The notes under the pieces were generated by a model. The model was not told the DNA's origin. It worked only from the letters and a program-made list of their open reading frames with translations, and ran no database searches. Positions 16,686 to 25,761 of a stretch of DNA of 64,000 nucleotides are shown here, in pieces. How positions within the stretch are numbered: position 1 is the stretch's first letter; every line of letters starts with the position of its first letter. The translations under genes and the position numbers were made by a program. Source of the stretch: Nannocystis exedens. GTDB taxonomy: Bacteria > Myxococcota_A > Polyangia > Nannocystales > Nannocystaceae. The stretch lies in assembly GCF_002343915.1 (NCBI RefSeq), contig NZ_NETK01000001.1, forward strand, positions 11,060,001-11,124,000, given 5' to 3'.

Positions 16686-18878
16686 GTGAACGAGCACAAC
16701 TTCTTCGCCAGCGCCCCGCAAGGCCTCCTCGAGCTGCTCGCCGACGAGCTTCGCGCGCTCGGTGCGACGGCGATCCGGCTCCAGCCGGCCGGCGTGTACT
16801 TCCGCGGAGCGCTGGTCGTCGGCTACCGGGCGTGCCTGTGGTCGCGGCTGGCCGGTCGAGTGCTGCTCGAGGTCGGCACGGGCCCGGCGCGCGACGCCGA
16901 CGAGCTGTACACGACGGTGCAGAAGGTCGACTGGCGCGAGCACATGTCGGCCCGCGGGACGATGGCGGTCGACTTCACCGGCGCCAACGCGGCGATCGTC
17001 CATACCCGCTTCGGCGCGCAGCGGGTCAAGGACGCGATCGTCGACCAATTCAACGCCAAGACGGGGATCCGCCCCGACGTCGCGGTGCGCCGCCCGGACG
17101 TGCGCGTCAGCGTCCACCTGCGCAAGCCGGCGTCGACTGGCATCAAGGGCATGTTCCAGGAGACATCCCACGACGAGGCCGTGATCTCGATCGACCTCGC
17201 CGGCGAGGGCCTGCACCGCCGCGGCTACCGCGAGGAAGGGGTCGAGGCGCCGCTCAAGGAGAACCTGGCCGCGGGGCTGCTGATGCGCGCGGGCTGGCCG
17301 GCGCTGGCGGCCGCGGGGGCGCCGATGGTCGACCCGATGTGCGGCTCGGGCACGCTGCTGATCGAGGCGGCGCACATGGCCTGCGACCGCGCGCCGGGGC
17401 TGGGGCGCGAGTACTTCGGCCTGCTCGGCTGGCGCGGCCATCAGCCGGCGGTGTGGAACGAGCTGCTGACCGAGGCGCGCGCGCGGGCGGCGATCGGGCT
17501 CGGCAAGGTGCCGCCGATCTTCGGCTACGACGGCGACGCGGCGGCGGTCAAGGCGGCGATCGCCAACGCGGCGCGGGCGGGCCTCGGCGGGCGGATCCGC
17601 GTCGAGCGGCGCGAGCTCGCCGAGCTCGTGGCCCCGGGGACAGGTCCTTCGGGACAGGAACGAGAGGCCACCGGCCTGGTCGCCACCAACCCGCCCTACG
17701 GCGAGCGGCTCGGGGTCCGCGCCGACATGCCGGCGCTCTACGAGCTGCTCGGCGAGCGGCTGCGCGACCACTTCGGCGGGTGGAAGGCGGCCATCCTGGC
17801 GCCCGACCTCGAGCTCGGGCACGCGATCGGGCTGCGGGCCGAGCGGCGCCACGTGCTCTACAACGGCGCGATCCCGGTCCACCTGCTGCGCTTCGAGGTG
17901 CCGCGCGAGGCCGCGCAGCCGCGCAAGCACCCCCGCAGCGAGGGCGGCGAGGCGCTGTTCAACCGGCTGCGGAAGAACCGCAAGCAGCTCGGCAGCTGGG
18001 CCGCGCGCCACGGCATCGAGGCGTACCGGATCTACGACTCCGACATCCCGGAGTACGCGGTGGCGATCGACCTCTACCGCGACTGGGCGCTGGTCCAGGA
18101 GTACGCGGCGCCAACCGAGATCGACCCGGTGCGCGCGGCGGCCCGCCTGCGCGAGGCGCTGCGCGTGATCCCGGACGCGCTCGAGATCCCGGCGGCGCAG
18201 GTGGTGTGCAAGCGCCGCGAGCGGGCCAAGGGCGGCGGGCAGTACGGCCGCCGCGACGACGCGGGCGACCTGCTCGAGGTGCGCGAAGGGCCAGGTCGCT
18301 TCCTCGTCAACCTCACCGATTACCTCGACACCGGGCTGTTCCTCGACCATCGCGACACCCGCGCGCTGGTCGGCCAGGTCGCCCGCGGCAAGCGCTTCCT
18401 CAACCTGTTCGCGTACACCGCCACGGCGTCGGTCTACGCCGGCAAGGGCGGGGCGCTGTCGACGACGTCGGTCGACCTGTCGAGCACCTACTGCGCGTGG
18501 GCCCGCCGCAACCTCGAGCTCAACGGGCTGCGCGGGCCGCAGCACCGGGTGGTCGAGGCGGAGTGCCGCGAGTTCATGGCCCGCGAGCTGCGCCGCTACG
18601 GAGCCATCTTCCTCGACCCACCGACGTTCTCCAATTCGAAGAAGATGGAGGGCGTGCTCGACGTGCAGCGCGACCACGTGGAGCTGATCCGCGCGGCGGT
18701 GCGCCTGCTCGAGCGCGACGGGGTGCTGATCTTCTCGACCAACTACCGCCGCTTCCGCCTCGACCAGGAGCGGCTCGCGGACCTCGAGATCGAGGACCTG
18801 TCGGCGAAGACGATCCCGAAGGACTTCGCGCGCAGCCCGAAGATCCACAAGTGCTTCCGAATCACGGCGCGGCGGTGA
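16686..18878 (+). CDS. rlmL: Bifunctional 23S rRNA methyltransferase RlmKL (m2G2445 / m7G2069)
   Basis: 730 residues, close to the 702 of E. coli RlmKL. N-terminal THUMP RNA-binding domain (residues ~1-155), then the RlmL N2-methyltransferase with the SAM loop VDPMCGSGTLLIEAAH and catalytic NPPYGERLG. The C-terminal RlmK half (residues ~400-730) has the fold-start LNLFAYTATASVYA and FLDPPTFSNSKKM. It modifies two guanines near the peptidyl-transferase centre before 50S assembly. The GTG at 16,686 gives VNEHNFFASAP, the usual start. Two palindrome sites are translated inside it: KGMFQETSHDE near residue 157 and APGTGPSGQE near 320, directly before NPPYG. Confidence 0.93.
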   Translation: MNEHNFFASAPQGLLELLADELRALGATAIRLQPAGVYFRGALVVGYRACLWSRLAGRVLLEVGTGPARDADELYTTVQKVDWREHMSARGTMAVDFTGANAAIVHTRFGAQRVKDAIVDQFNAKTGIRPDVAVRRPDVRVSVHLRKPASTGIKGMFQETSHDEAVISIDLAGEGLHRRGYREEGVEAPLKENLAAGLLMRAGWPALAAAGAPMVDPMCGSGTLLIEAAHMACDRAPGLGREYFGLLGWRGHQPAVWNELLTEARARAAIGLGKVPPIFGYDGDAAAVKAAIANAARAGLGGRIRVERRELAELVAPGTGPSGQEREATGLVATNPPYGERLGVRADMPALYELLGERLRDHFGGWKAAILAPDLELGHAIGLRAERRHVLYNGAIPVHLLRFEVPREAAQPRKHPRSEGGEALFNRLRKNRKQLGSWAARHGIEAYRIYDSDIPEYAVAIDLYRDWALVQEYAAPTEIDPVRAAARLREALRVIPDALEIPAAQVVCKRRERAKGGGQYGRRDDAGDLLEVREGPGRFLVNLTDYLDTGLFLDHRDTRALVGQVARGKRFLNLFAYTATASVYAGKGGALSTTSVDLSSTYCAWARRNLELNGLRGPQHRVVEAECREFMARELRRYGAIFLDPPTFSNSKKMEGVLDVQRDHVELIRAAVRLLERDGVLIFSTNYRRFRLDQERLADLEIEDLSAKTIPKDFARSPKIHKCFRITARR
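17147..17170. repeat. Palindrome units inside rlmKL (first site)
   Basis: Cores at 17,150 and 17,164, 14 bp apart (gggcatgttc, gagacatccc). Confidence 0.75.
17637..17673. repeat. Palindrome units inside rlmKL (second site)
   Basis: Cores at 17,641, 17,655 and 17,669, exactly 14 bp apart, with spacer TTCG between the first two. Encodes the extra segment GTGPSGQEREATG just before the catalytic NPPYG motif. Confidence 0.85.
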
Positions 18879-18957
18879 GCGCCGCCCGCAGCGTGGGCGG
18901 CGAGGGTCGGCGAGCCGTCCCGGGCTCGCGAGCGGTTGCCAGGGCCCGCGCCCGTCG

Positions 18958-18963
18958 CATAGC
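18958..18963 (+). promoter_or_regulatory. Putative -10 box of the Sel1 lipoprotein gene (CATAGC)
   Basis: CATAGC ends 8 nt before the GTG start, at the same spacing as several other genes here. A weaker match than TANNNT. Confidence 0.3.
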
Positions 18964-18971
18964 CTCGGCTC

Positions 18972-20321
18972 GTGCGAGGCGCGATCGTCGGCGGTGTGCT
19001 GCTCGGGCTGTCCGCGGCCTGTGCCCATCGCGCGAGCGCGCCGGTCGAGGACGTGTTCGCGGCCGATCGGCGCGCCTGCGGCGGCGGCGACGCGAAGGCG
19101 TGCGTGCGCCTGGGCGACGCGCTCGCGGACCTCAGGAGCTTGCGCGCCGGCGCGGAGGCGGAGTCGTTCCGCGCGCACGAGCGAGCCTGCGCGCTGGGCG
19201 AGGCGCACAGCTGCCGGCGGATCGCCGACTTCGTCGACATCGGCTGCTGCGGGGCGCCGCGCAAGGACAAGGCCCAGGCCACGGCGCTGCTCGAGCGCGG
19301 GTGCGACCTCGGCTCGGTCCGCGCGTGCGAGGAGCTCGGCATCCGCTACCGCTCGGTCCTCGACGGCCCACCCGACCCGGACAAGGCCCTCCGCGCCGCC
19401 GAACGCGGCTGCGCGCTCGGCTCGGAGTCGCAGTGCGACCCGGTGCTGGGCCACCTGCTGCGGGCGCCGACGCCCGACTGGCCGGCGATCGATCGCACGC
19501 TCGGACACCTGGTGTGCCCCGGCGCGTCGAGCCCGTGCGACAACCTCCGCGCGCTGCGGCTGCTGCAGTGGACCGACGCGTCGGAGCGCGACGAGACGGC
19601 CGCGCCCAGGCAGGCGCGCGAGGCCCACGCGCGGGCGCTGATCGAGCAGGCCTGCGCGCAGCAGGAGCCGCACGCGTGCCTCAACCTCGCGGGCCTGTTG
19701 ACCGACGGCCGCGGCGGCGAGCGCGACGCTCCGCGGGCGCTGCGGCTGTACGACCAGGCGTGCGAGGGCGGCGACGCGGGCGGTTGCTGGAACGCGGCGG
19801 TGATCCGGACGACCGACCCGGCGCTGCGCGACCTGAAGGCGGCGCGGGTCGGCTTCGATCGCACGTGCTCGTCGCACGAGTCGAACTCCCGCCGTGAGTG
19901 TGAGCTGGCCGCGGCCGAGGTGTTCGCCGCCGCCGACGCGCCCCAGCCGGCCGCCGAGCTGTTCCGCCCGTGGTGCGACGGCGGCGACGCGCTGGCGTGC
20001 GTCCGCTGGGGCCGCACCCTGGCCGAGCGACCGAGCGGGTACCGCCAGGCGGTGAGCCTGTTCCGCAAGGCCTGCGACGCGAAGGAGCCGAAGGGCTGCG
20101 CGAGGCTGGCGCGGATGATGGCGCTCGGCCGCGGGGTGCGGAAGGATCGGGCCGCCGCCGACGCGCTGGCGGCCAGGGCGTGCGCCGACGGGGCGAGCGA
20201 GGCCTGCACGCTGGGCGAGGCCCTCGCGGCGCTGGCCGGCCCGACCAAGAAGCTGCTGCGGCTCGTCGCGGCGGTGACGCTGTTCCCGACCTGGCAGCTG
20301 ATGGTCGGCGACTGGTGGTGA
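18972..20321 (+). CDS. Sel1-repeat lipoprotein
   Basis: 449 residues. A GTG start gives RGAIVGGVLLGLSAAC with lipobox. The mature protein is a solenoid of Sel1-like repeats built on the pattern ACxxGDAxACxxLGxxL, each carrying paired cysteines (for example GGGDAKACVRLG, QQEPHACLNLAG, KEPKGCARLARM). The cysteines probably form disulphides in a periplasmic or surface scaffold. Such proteins mediate protein-protein contacts. The partner is unknown, and neighbours give no operon clue since flanking gaps are 93 and 165 bp. Confidence 0.85.
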   Translation: MRGAIVGGVLLGLSAACAHRASAPVEDVFAADRRACGGGDAKACVRLGDALADLRSLRAGAEAESFRAHERACALGEAHSCRRIADFVDIGCCGAPRKDKAQATALLERGCDLGSVRACEELGIRYRSVLDGPPDPDKALRAAERGCALGSESQCDPVLGHLLRAPTPDWPAIDRTLGHLVCPGASSPCDNLRALRLLQWTDASERDETAAPRQAREAHARALIEQACAQQEPHACLNLAGLLTDGRGGERDAPRALRLYDQACEGGDAGGCWNAAVIRTTDPALRDLKAARVGFDRTCSSHESNSRRECELAAAEVFAAADAPQPAAELFRPWCDGGDALACVRWGRTLAERPSGYRQAVSLFRKACDAKEPKGCARLARMMALGRGVRKDRAAADALAARACADGASEACTLGEALAALAGPTKKLLRLVAAVTLFPTWQLMVGDWW

Positions 20322-20486
20322 GGCGGCTTACCTGTCCTTTGGGAAAGGCGGCCGGCGAGACAGCCGGACGTCGGCGGGATGCGACGAGAGGTTCTCGCGC
20401 GGTCGAGTCGCGGCGGGCGTGAAGGTTGTCACGAGCGGGGACAGCCACGCTTGGCACGCGCGCGCGGCTGTGCGATAGGCCGCCGC

Positions 20487-21482
20487 ATGCACGTGCGGCG
20501 CTTCGTGGCGTTCCTGGGGCTGTTGCCGGCCTGCGGCGGCGATCCGGCCGACACCGGCCTCACGGTGGGCATGACGACGAGCGGGGCGACGTCGGCGAGC
20601 ACGAGCACGGGCGAGGGGACCGCGAGCAGCGACACGGGCGACCCGACGACCCCCGGCGACACGACGACGAGCGACACCACGGCGGCGGTGCCGACGACGA
20701 CGGACGCGACGTCGACCACGACGGGACCTGGTCCTTCGGACATGTGCGGCAACGGCATCGTCGAGGGCGAGGAGGAGTGCGACCTCGGGGCGGCCAACGC
20801 CGACGACGCCGCGTGCACCGCGAGCTGCGAGCTGGCGGCCTGCGGCGACGGGCTGGTGCGCGACGACGTCGAGCAGTGCGACGACGGCAACCTCGCGCCG
20901 GGCGACGGCTGCGACCCCGAGTGCCGGTTCGAGAGCCAGGGCGAGGACACCGAGGTGGTGCTCGAGGATCTCGCGCTCATGATCCCGAGCGACCTCTACG
21001 ACGGCGGCCAGAGCTCGATGGCGTGCGTCGACCTGGCGATCGCCAAGGTGGGGGTGGTGCACGACGTGCGGATGAAGATCGGGGCCGACCACCCGCACGT
21101 CGGCGATCTGGTGTTCAAGCTGTGGAGCCCGAAGGGCACGGTGCTGACGCTCATGAGCCTGCCCGGCGGGGCGGAGGCGGCCGACGACGGGATGTCCGAC
21201 AGCACCGAGAACTCGGACATCGATCCGGTGTGGCCGGTCGCGTTCCGCAACGACGGGATCGACGCCGAGCTGATGGGGCACACTCTCGGCATCGACCAGG
21301 CGGTGTGCCGCGACGACGGGGTCTGCGAGTACGCGCCGAGCCCCGGCGCCGGGCCCGGCGAGGACTTCGGCGACTTCGTCGGCGAGCCGTCCGAGGGCAC
21401 GTGGCGCTTCTGCGCCGGCGACTCGGCGTTCGCCGACAAGGGCACGCTCGAGTCGGTGACGCTGACGGTGGTCGTCGGCTGA
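20487..21482 (+). CDS. Lipoprotein with DUF4215 Cys-rich repeats and proprotein-convertase P-domain
   Basis: 331 residues. MHVRRFVAFLGLLPAC is a lipoprotein signal. A ~70-residue Thr/Ser-rich linker follows. Then come Cys-rich units of the DUF4215 type (CGNGIVEGEEECDLG, CGDGLVRDDVEQCDDGN). The C-terminal domain (residues ~175-331) resembles the P/Homo-B domain: HPHVGDLVFKLWSPKGT, LMSLPGG, GTWRFCAGDSAF and a final LTVVV strand. The P-domain usually follows a protease, yet no catalytic domain is present, so binding is more likely than catalysis. The linker carries a palindrome pair at 20,723-20,747. Confidence 0.85.
   Translation: MHVRRFVAFLGLLPACGGDPADTGLTVGMTTSGATSASTSTGEGTASSDTGDPTTPGDTTTSDTTAAVPTTTDATSTTTGPGPSDMCGNGIVEGEEECDLGAANADDAACTASCELAACGDGLVRDDVEQCDDGNLAPGDGCDPECRFESQGEDTEVVLEDLALMIPSDLYDGGQSSMACVDLAIAKVGVVHDVRMKIGADHPHVGDLVFKLWSPKGTVLTLMSLPGGAEAADDGMSDSTENSDIDPVWPVAFRNDGIDAELMGHTLGIDQAVCRDDGVCEYAPSPGAGPGEDFGDFVGEPSEGTWRFCAGDSAFADKGTLESVTLTVVVG
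20723..20747. repeat. Palindrome units inside the P-domain lipoprotein gene
   Basis: gggacctggtcc, spacer ttcg, ggacatgtgc; cores at 20,727 and 20,741, 14 bp apart. The mRNA can form a stem closed by C(UUCG)G. Confidence 0.85.
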
Positions 21483-21587
21483 GCGCGGCGATCCACGCGC
21501 GGGTGTCCCCGCCGGCGACGTGGACGCCGGCGTCCCGCGGCCCGCGGACCCGCTGCCGACGCGCCGGCGATCTGGCATCGTGGAGGC

Positions 21588-22850
21588 GTGCGCAGCCGCT
21601 GGACGATCCCGCCCGCCGCCGTGGCGATCCACCTGTGTGTCGGCTCGGTCTACGCCTGGAGCGTCTTCAACAAGCCGATCGAGGCGCTGCACCCGGCGTG
21701 GCCGAAGGGCGCGGCGGCGTACACGTTCTCGATCGCGATCGCGTTGCTCGGGCTGTCGGCGGCGTTCGGCGGCACCTGGCTCGAGAGACATGGTCCGAAG
21801 CGCGCGGCGACGCTGGCGGCGTGCCTGTTCGGCGGCGGGCTGGCGCTCGGCGGGCTCGGGGTGTGGCTCGGCTGGTTGTGGCTGCTGTTCGTCGGCTACG
21901 GGGTGGTGGGCGGCGCCGGGCTGGGGCTGGCGTACGTGTCGCCGGTCAGCGCGCTGGTGAAGTGGTTCCCCGACCGGCGCGGGCTGGCCACGGGGATGGC
22001 GGTGCTCGGCTTCGGCGGCGGCGCGTTGATCGCCGCGCCGGTGAAGGAGCGGCTGATCCAGGCGGTCGGGGTGGCATCGACGCTGTGGATCCTCGCGGCG
22101 GTGTACTTCTTCGTGATGTTGAGCGCGGCCCGGGCGCTGGCCCGCCCGCCCGACGGCTGGCGACCCGAAGGACATGTCCCGAAGGCCATCCAGCTCGGCG
22201 GCGAGCCGGAGCTGACGATGCCGAGGGCGGTGCGCACGCGCCAGTTCTGGCTGCTGTGGGCCATGCTGTTCATCAACGTCAGCGCCGGCATCTCGATCCT
22301 GGCCCAGGCGTCGCCGATGATGCAGGACATGTTCCAGAGGACACCCGAGCAGGCGGCCGCGATGGTGTCGGTGATCGCCGGCTTCAACGCGTTCGGCCGC
22401 ATCTTCTGGGCCTCGCTGTCGGACCGGATCGGGCGCAGGGCGGTGTTCTCGATCTTCTTCGCGGTCCAGGCGGCGCTGTTCCTGGCGATCCCCCAGCTCG
22501 CCGCGGGTGGGCAGTGGCAGCTGTTCCAGCTCGCGGTCGTCGTCATCTTCACGATGTACGGCGGCGGCTTCGCCACGATCCCGGCGTTTTTGGCCGACAT
22601 GTTCGGCGCTCGCAACGTCGGCGCGGTCCACGGGGTGATCCTGACCGCCTGGAGCGCGGCGGGCGTGGCCGGGCCGATCCTCATCACGTCGATCCGCGAG
22701 GCGCGGCTGAAGGCGCTGCCGCCGGGCGGGTCGCTGGTCGAGCTGTACGCGTCGACGCTGCAGATCATGGCGGTGGCGCTGCTGGTCGGCCTGGCGCTGA
22801 CGCTGGCGGTGCGGCCGCTGGCGCCCGCGAGCGCGCCGGCGAGTGCGTGA
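21588..22850 (+). CDS. MFS transporter, oxalate/formate antiporter (OFA)-like
   Basis: 420 residues with twelve predicted membrane segments. The N-terminal HLCVGSVYAWSVFNKP is typical of the OFA branch. Conserved features are GGTWLERHGPKRAA, WFPDRRGLATGMAVLGFGGGA and the second-half GRIFWASLSDRIGRRAVF. The family exchanges small carboxylates; the actual substrate is unknown. The start is GTG at 21,588. Two translated palindrome pairs sit in the central cytoplasmic loop (WRPEGHVPKAIQLG) and near QDMFQRTPEQAAAM. Confidence 0.88.
   Translation: MRSRWTIPPAAVAIHLCVGSVYAWSVFNKPIEALHPAWPKGAAAYTFSIAIALLGLSAAFGGTWLERHGPKRAATLAACLFGGGLALGGLGVWLGWLWLLFVGYGVVGGAGLGLAYVSPVSALVKWFPDRRGLATGMAVLGFGGGALIAAPVKERLIQAVGVASTLWILAAVYFFVMLSAARALARPPDGWRPEGHVPKAIQLGGEPELTMPRAVRTRQFWLLWAMLFINVSAGISILAQASPMMQDMFQRTPEQAAAMVSVIAGFNAFGRIFWASLSDRIGRRAVFSIFFAVQAALFLAIPQLAAGGQWQLFQLAVVVIFTMYGGGFATIPAFLADMFGARNVGAVHGVILTAWSAAGVAGPILITSIREARLKALPPGGSLVELYASTLQIMAVALLVGLALTLAVRPLAPASAPASA
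22170..22191. repeat. Palindrome units inside the MFS gene (central loop)
   Basis: ggacatgtcc, spacer cgaa, ggccatc; cores at 22,173 and 22,187. Encodes PEGHVPKAI in the loop between transmembrane segments 6 and 7. Confidence 0.85.
22325..22346. repeat. Palindrome units inside the MFS gene (second site)
   Basis: aggacatgttcc followed by agaggacacc; cores at 22,328 and 22,342, 14 bp apart. This may partly reflect conserved MFS sequence. Confidence 0.6.
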
Positions 22851-22981
22851 GGCAGGAATGCGCCGACGGGTCGGCCGGGGAGGAGGGCGGCGCGAGAATC
22901 GTCTGGCCTCGAGGACAGGTCGAGACGGTGGTCGACCGCGGCGGACTTGCGCGCGGCGTCGCGGCGTGCGAAGGGAGATCC

Positions 22982-23686
22982 ATGCACGCGTCTCTCCTTC
23001 GGACTTCGGCGCTGATGCTGATGCTGGCGGGCTGCGGCGGCGACGGCAAGACGACGGCCTCGGGCAGCACGACGGGGACGACGACCGGTGAGTCGACCGG
23101 CACGACCGCGCCGACCACCGGCACGAGCACGACCGCCGGCGCGAGCACGACCACCGGCGAGGACAGCACGACGACAGGGACGACCACCTCGGGCGCGACG
23201 ACGGGGGTCACGACAGGGGCGAGCACCACGACCGGCTCGACCACCGCGATCGCCAGCACCGGGCCCGACGAGATCCCCGGCGAGACCATGGGCGAGACGA
23301 GCGGCGAGCTCGGCTGCTGCCTGCCGCGGATGCGTCCGGCCTGCGTCGACTCGGCCTGCTGCGCGGGCGGGCAGTGGTCGTGCGACGACTGCGACGCGCC
23401 GGGAGAGGTGTGCCCGCCGCCGTGCTGCGACCCGCTCACGAAGCCGCCGTGCTTCGAGGGCGCGAGCTGCTGCGACGACGGTGCGTGGGCCTGCAACGAC
23501 GGCGGGGGGCAGTCGACGTGCGCGGCGCCCGGCGAACTGTGCCCGGGCGAGCCGTGCTGCGTGCCGGGGACCGAGCCGGACCCGCCCTGCCTCGAGGGCG
23601 CGAGCTGCTGCGAGGGCGGGGTGTGGGAGTGCAACGACGACCTCGGCCAGCCCGTGTGCATGGAGCTCGCGCCGCTGTGCGAGTGA
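22982..23686 (+). CDS. Cys-rich lipoprotein with Thr/Gly linker
   Basis: 234 residues. The signal MHASLLRTSALMLMLAGC contains a lipobox, and AAGGGAGATCC precedes the ATG. Residues ~25-110 are an almost pure Thr/Ser/Gly linker. The remainder has three repeats of a small Cys module (CCxP...PPC...ASCCDDGAWACND, ASCCEGGVWECND), likely disulphide-bonded mini-domains. I do not recognise a named family. A surface-exposed adhesive or protective role would fit, but this is a guess. Its stop codon is followed by a six-unit palindrome array. Confidence 0.8.
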   Translation: MHASLLRTSALMLMLAGCGGDGKTTASGSTTGTTTGESTGTTAPTTGTSTTAGASTTTGEDSTTTGTTTSGATTGVTTGASTTTGSTTAIASTGPDEIPGETMGETSGELGCCLPRMRPACVDSACCAGGQWSCDDCDAPGEVCPPPCCDPLTKPPCFEGASCCDDGAWACNDGGGQSTCAAPGELCPGEPCCVPGTEPDPPCLEGASCCEGGVWECNDDLGQPVCMELAPLCE

Positions 23687-23728
23687 GGCCCGGGGCCGAT
23701 GCATGCACCGGTGTCGCTCTGTCTTCTT

Positions 23729-23806
23729 GGACATATGCTTCGGAGCATGCCCATCGCGACATGTTTCAATGAACATGCTCGCTCGAGCATGTCCTTTCCG
23801 GCATAC
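23729..23806. repeat. 14-bp-period palindrome array, six units, convergent junction
   Basis: CAT cores at 23,732, 23,746, 23,760, 23,774, 23,788 and 23,802, without a single phase error. Units include ggacatatgc, gagcatgccc, cgacatgttt, gaacatgctc and gagcatgtcc. It lies between a plus gene ending at 23,686 and a minus gene ending at 23,823. Confidence 0.97.
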
Positions 23807-23822
23807 GCGTTGGCGGCCGCGT

Positions 23823-24224
23823 TCAAGCCGACCGCGCGTCGAAGCTCGTGAACGCGGGGTGGACGCGGATCGCGTCGGCGCGGTCGAGCTCGTCGAGCAT
23901 CGCGGTGGCGGCGGAACGGTCGGCCGCGACCGCGAGGACGGCGGGGGCCAGGGTGACGAGGTCGTCGGGGCTGGTCGCCCGCGCGAGCGCGGGCACGCGC
24001 AGCTCGAGCGCCGCGGCCAGGTGCCCGAACCCGGCCAGCTCGACGACCACCGGCGCGAGCGCGGCCGGCCGCATCGGCTCGACGCGGGCGAGCTCCCGCG
24101 CGACCTCGATCGGGTCGGTGGCGAGGTAGGCCTGCACGAGGCCGGGCTGGACGTCGCGGATCAGCGAGACCAGCGCCTCCTCGCCGACGAACGCGCGCTC
24201 CAACGGGCATGCCATCTCGGGCAT
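23823..24224 (-). CDS. Hypothetical protein at the end of the HxsB/HxsD-like operon
   Basis: 133 residues, mostly alpha-helical and rich in Ala, Leu, Glu and Arg. No signal peptide or recognised domain. It lies 28 nt downstream of the radical SAM gene on the same strand, so it is probably the last gene of that operon. The first ~10 codons (MPEMACPLER) are encoded by two palindrome units (24,205-24,228), so the true start may be further in, for example near VGEEALVSLIRD. It could be an accessory factor or substrate of the radical SAM enzyme. There is no His-x-Ser repeat, so it is not a standard HxsA precursor. Confidence 0.55.
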   Translation of the reverse strand: MPEMACPLERAFVGEEALVSLIRDVQPGLVQAYLATDPIEVARELARVEPMRPAALAPVVVELAGFGHLAAALELRVPALARATSPDDLVTLAPAVLAVAADRSAATAMLDELDRADAIRVHPAFTSFDARSA

Positions 24225-24228
24225 GTCC
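24205..24228. repeat. Palindrome units overlapping a start codon
   Basis: gggcatgcc and gggcatgtcc, cores at 24,208 and 24,222. The CAT of the outer unit supplies the ATG assigned to the 133-residue ORF. Confidence 0.8.
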
Positions 24229-24252
24229 GAAAGCGCGTGAGGCCGACCCGCC

Positions 24253-25761
24253 TCACGGCGCCGGCTGGACGAAGTGGTCGCGGCTGCGGACGGTGGTCCA
24301 GCGGTCGAAGATCGCCAGGGTCTCGGGGTCGGCCTCGGCGAGCTTCTCGAACAGGTAGTCCTGGATGCCCTTGTGGACCGCGCAGACGTTGCTCTCGCGC
24401 ATGCGGCCGAAGATCGAGCCCTGGCTCTTGTGGTTGAAGCTCGGGATCGTGCCGCAGTAGGGCTGGTAGGTGCAGTGGACGCAGTCGGGCTGGCCGTCGA
24501 GGTTGGAGGCGATGGTCATCGCCCGCACCGTCTCGTGGCCGACCAGCTCGCGGAAGCTGCTGGTGCGCACGTCGCCGAGGTGGAACGTGTCGTCGCCCAT
24601 CTCGTGCAGCATGCGGCCCTCGTCGCAGGTGAACACCTTGCCGTCGTAGTTGTAGGCCAGGGCGCCGATGCCCGCGCCCGAGGGGCTGCGCAGGTCGAGG
24701 AAGTTGGGGTCCTCGCCGCGCAGCACCTTGGTGAGAAAGATGCTGGCGTAGCGCTCGAGGATCTGCACGCCCTGCTTGTTGAGCTCGATCATGTAGTCGA
24801 CCGCGCGGCGGTAGAACTGCATGAACTCGCCGCGCGGATACTCGAGCCGCTGGCGGGTGCGGTCGGCGAAGCCGAACGGGTCGATGGCGCGGAGGAACAG
24901 CGCCTTGCAGCCGAGGCCGACGTAGGTGTCGACGACCTCCTTCCACAGCGGCAAGGTCTCGCGCGTGGTCGTGAGCAGGGCCTCGACGTGGTAGAGCGTC
25001 GGGTCGAGGCCGCTGGCGCCGTAGGCCTCGTTGATCCGCTTGATCCAGCCGACCGCGCGCTGGTGGGCGTCCTGGGTCGGCAGCTTGCGCTGGGCGTTGT
25101 GCAGCTTCTCGGGCCCGTCGATGCTGGTGCACAGCTGGACCCGGTGCTGCAGCAGGTACTCCAGCTTGGCCTCGTCGAGCAGGGCGAAGTTCGAGACCAT
25201 CGTGAACTGCAGCCGCTTGCCGTGGGCGCGGTTCTGGTCGACGGCGTACTCGATGGCGTGCTTGACGACGTCGAAGTTGACGAGCGGCTCGCCGCCCTGG
25301 AACTCGATGGTGATGAACGGGTTCGGGCTGCGGAACACCAGGTCGATCGCGCGCTCGGCGGTCTCCCGGGTCATGTCCGTGTGGACCTGGTCCATGTTGG
25401 CCCGCGAGGCGTGGCAGTAGACGCAGGTCTCGTTGCAGCGCAGGGTGACGACGAGGATGTGCAGGTTGGGCCCGCCGGCGAGGAAGCTCTTGCGGGCCCG
25501 GATCCGCTCGGCGGCGGCGCGCACGTCGTAGTGGGCGCGGAGGAAGTTGCCGGCCTTGAGGCGGGCGTGCAGCTCGCTGTCCTCGGGGACATGTCCCTCG
25601 ACGAAGGCGGCGAACTCGGGGGCGGTCAGCAGCAGCCAGTTGCCCTCGAGGTTGGTGACGAGGATCTTGTCGCCGACGGCGCGCCAGCGGAAGTAGGCCT
25701 GGGTGCCGGCGCGCGGGCGCAGCTGCACGAGCGAGGGGGCTGGCGGAAGGGACAGGTTCAC
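24253..25761 (-). CDS. Radical SAM/SPASM peptide maturase, HxsB-like
   Basis: 502 residues. The N-terminal region (YFRWRAVGDKILVTNLEGN, then LLTAPEFAAFVEG) matches the RiPP-recognition-like start of the HxsB family of the His-Xaa-Ser system. The radical SAM core has CNETCVYCHAS (CxxxCxxC) near residue 110, and FQGGEPLVNFD follows. The C-terminal SPASM-like part binds auxiliary clusters (FTCDEGR, then DCVHCTYQPYCGT, with a final CAVHKG). Such enzymes introduce carbon-based crosslinks or epimerise residues in peptides. The GTG start overlaps the upstream stop as GTGA. A palindrome half site lies in the N-terminal region (VEGHVPEDSEL). The HxsB assignment is from memory of the family pattern. 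Confidence 0.78.
   Translation of the reverse strand: MNLSLPPAPSLVQLRPRAGTQAYFRWRAVGDKILVTNLEGNWLLLTAPEFAAFVEGHVPEDSELHARLKAGNFLRAHYDVRAAAERIRARKSFLAGGPNLHILVVTLRCNETCVYCHASRANMDQVHTDMTRETAERAIDLVFRSPNPFITIEFQGGEPLVNFDVVKHAIEYAVDQNRAHGKRLQFTMVSNFALLDEAKLEYLLQHRVQLCTSIDGPEKLHNAQRKLPTQDAHQRAVGWIKRINEAYGASGLDPTLYHVEALLTTTRETLPLWKEVVDTYVGLGCKALFLRAIDPFGFADRTRQRLEYPRGEFMQFYRRAVDYMIELNKQGVQILERYASIFLTKVLRGEDPNFLDLRSPSGAGIGALAYNYDGKVFTCDEGRMLHEMGDDTFHLGDVRTSSFRELVGHETVRAMTIASNLDGQPDCVHCTYQPYCGTIPSFNHKSQGSIFGRMRESNVCAVHKGIQDYLFEKLAEADPETLAIFDRWTTVRSRDHFVQPAP

Noticed and set aside
20426..23686. A 1086-residue frame spanning two lipoprotein genes and the MFS gene
   Set aside because: It is a shadow frame of the real genes; only its last 234 codons (the lipoprotein at 22,982) have coding character and a signal peptide.
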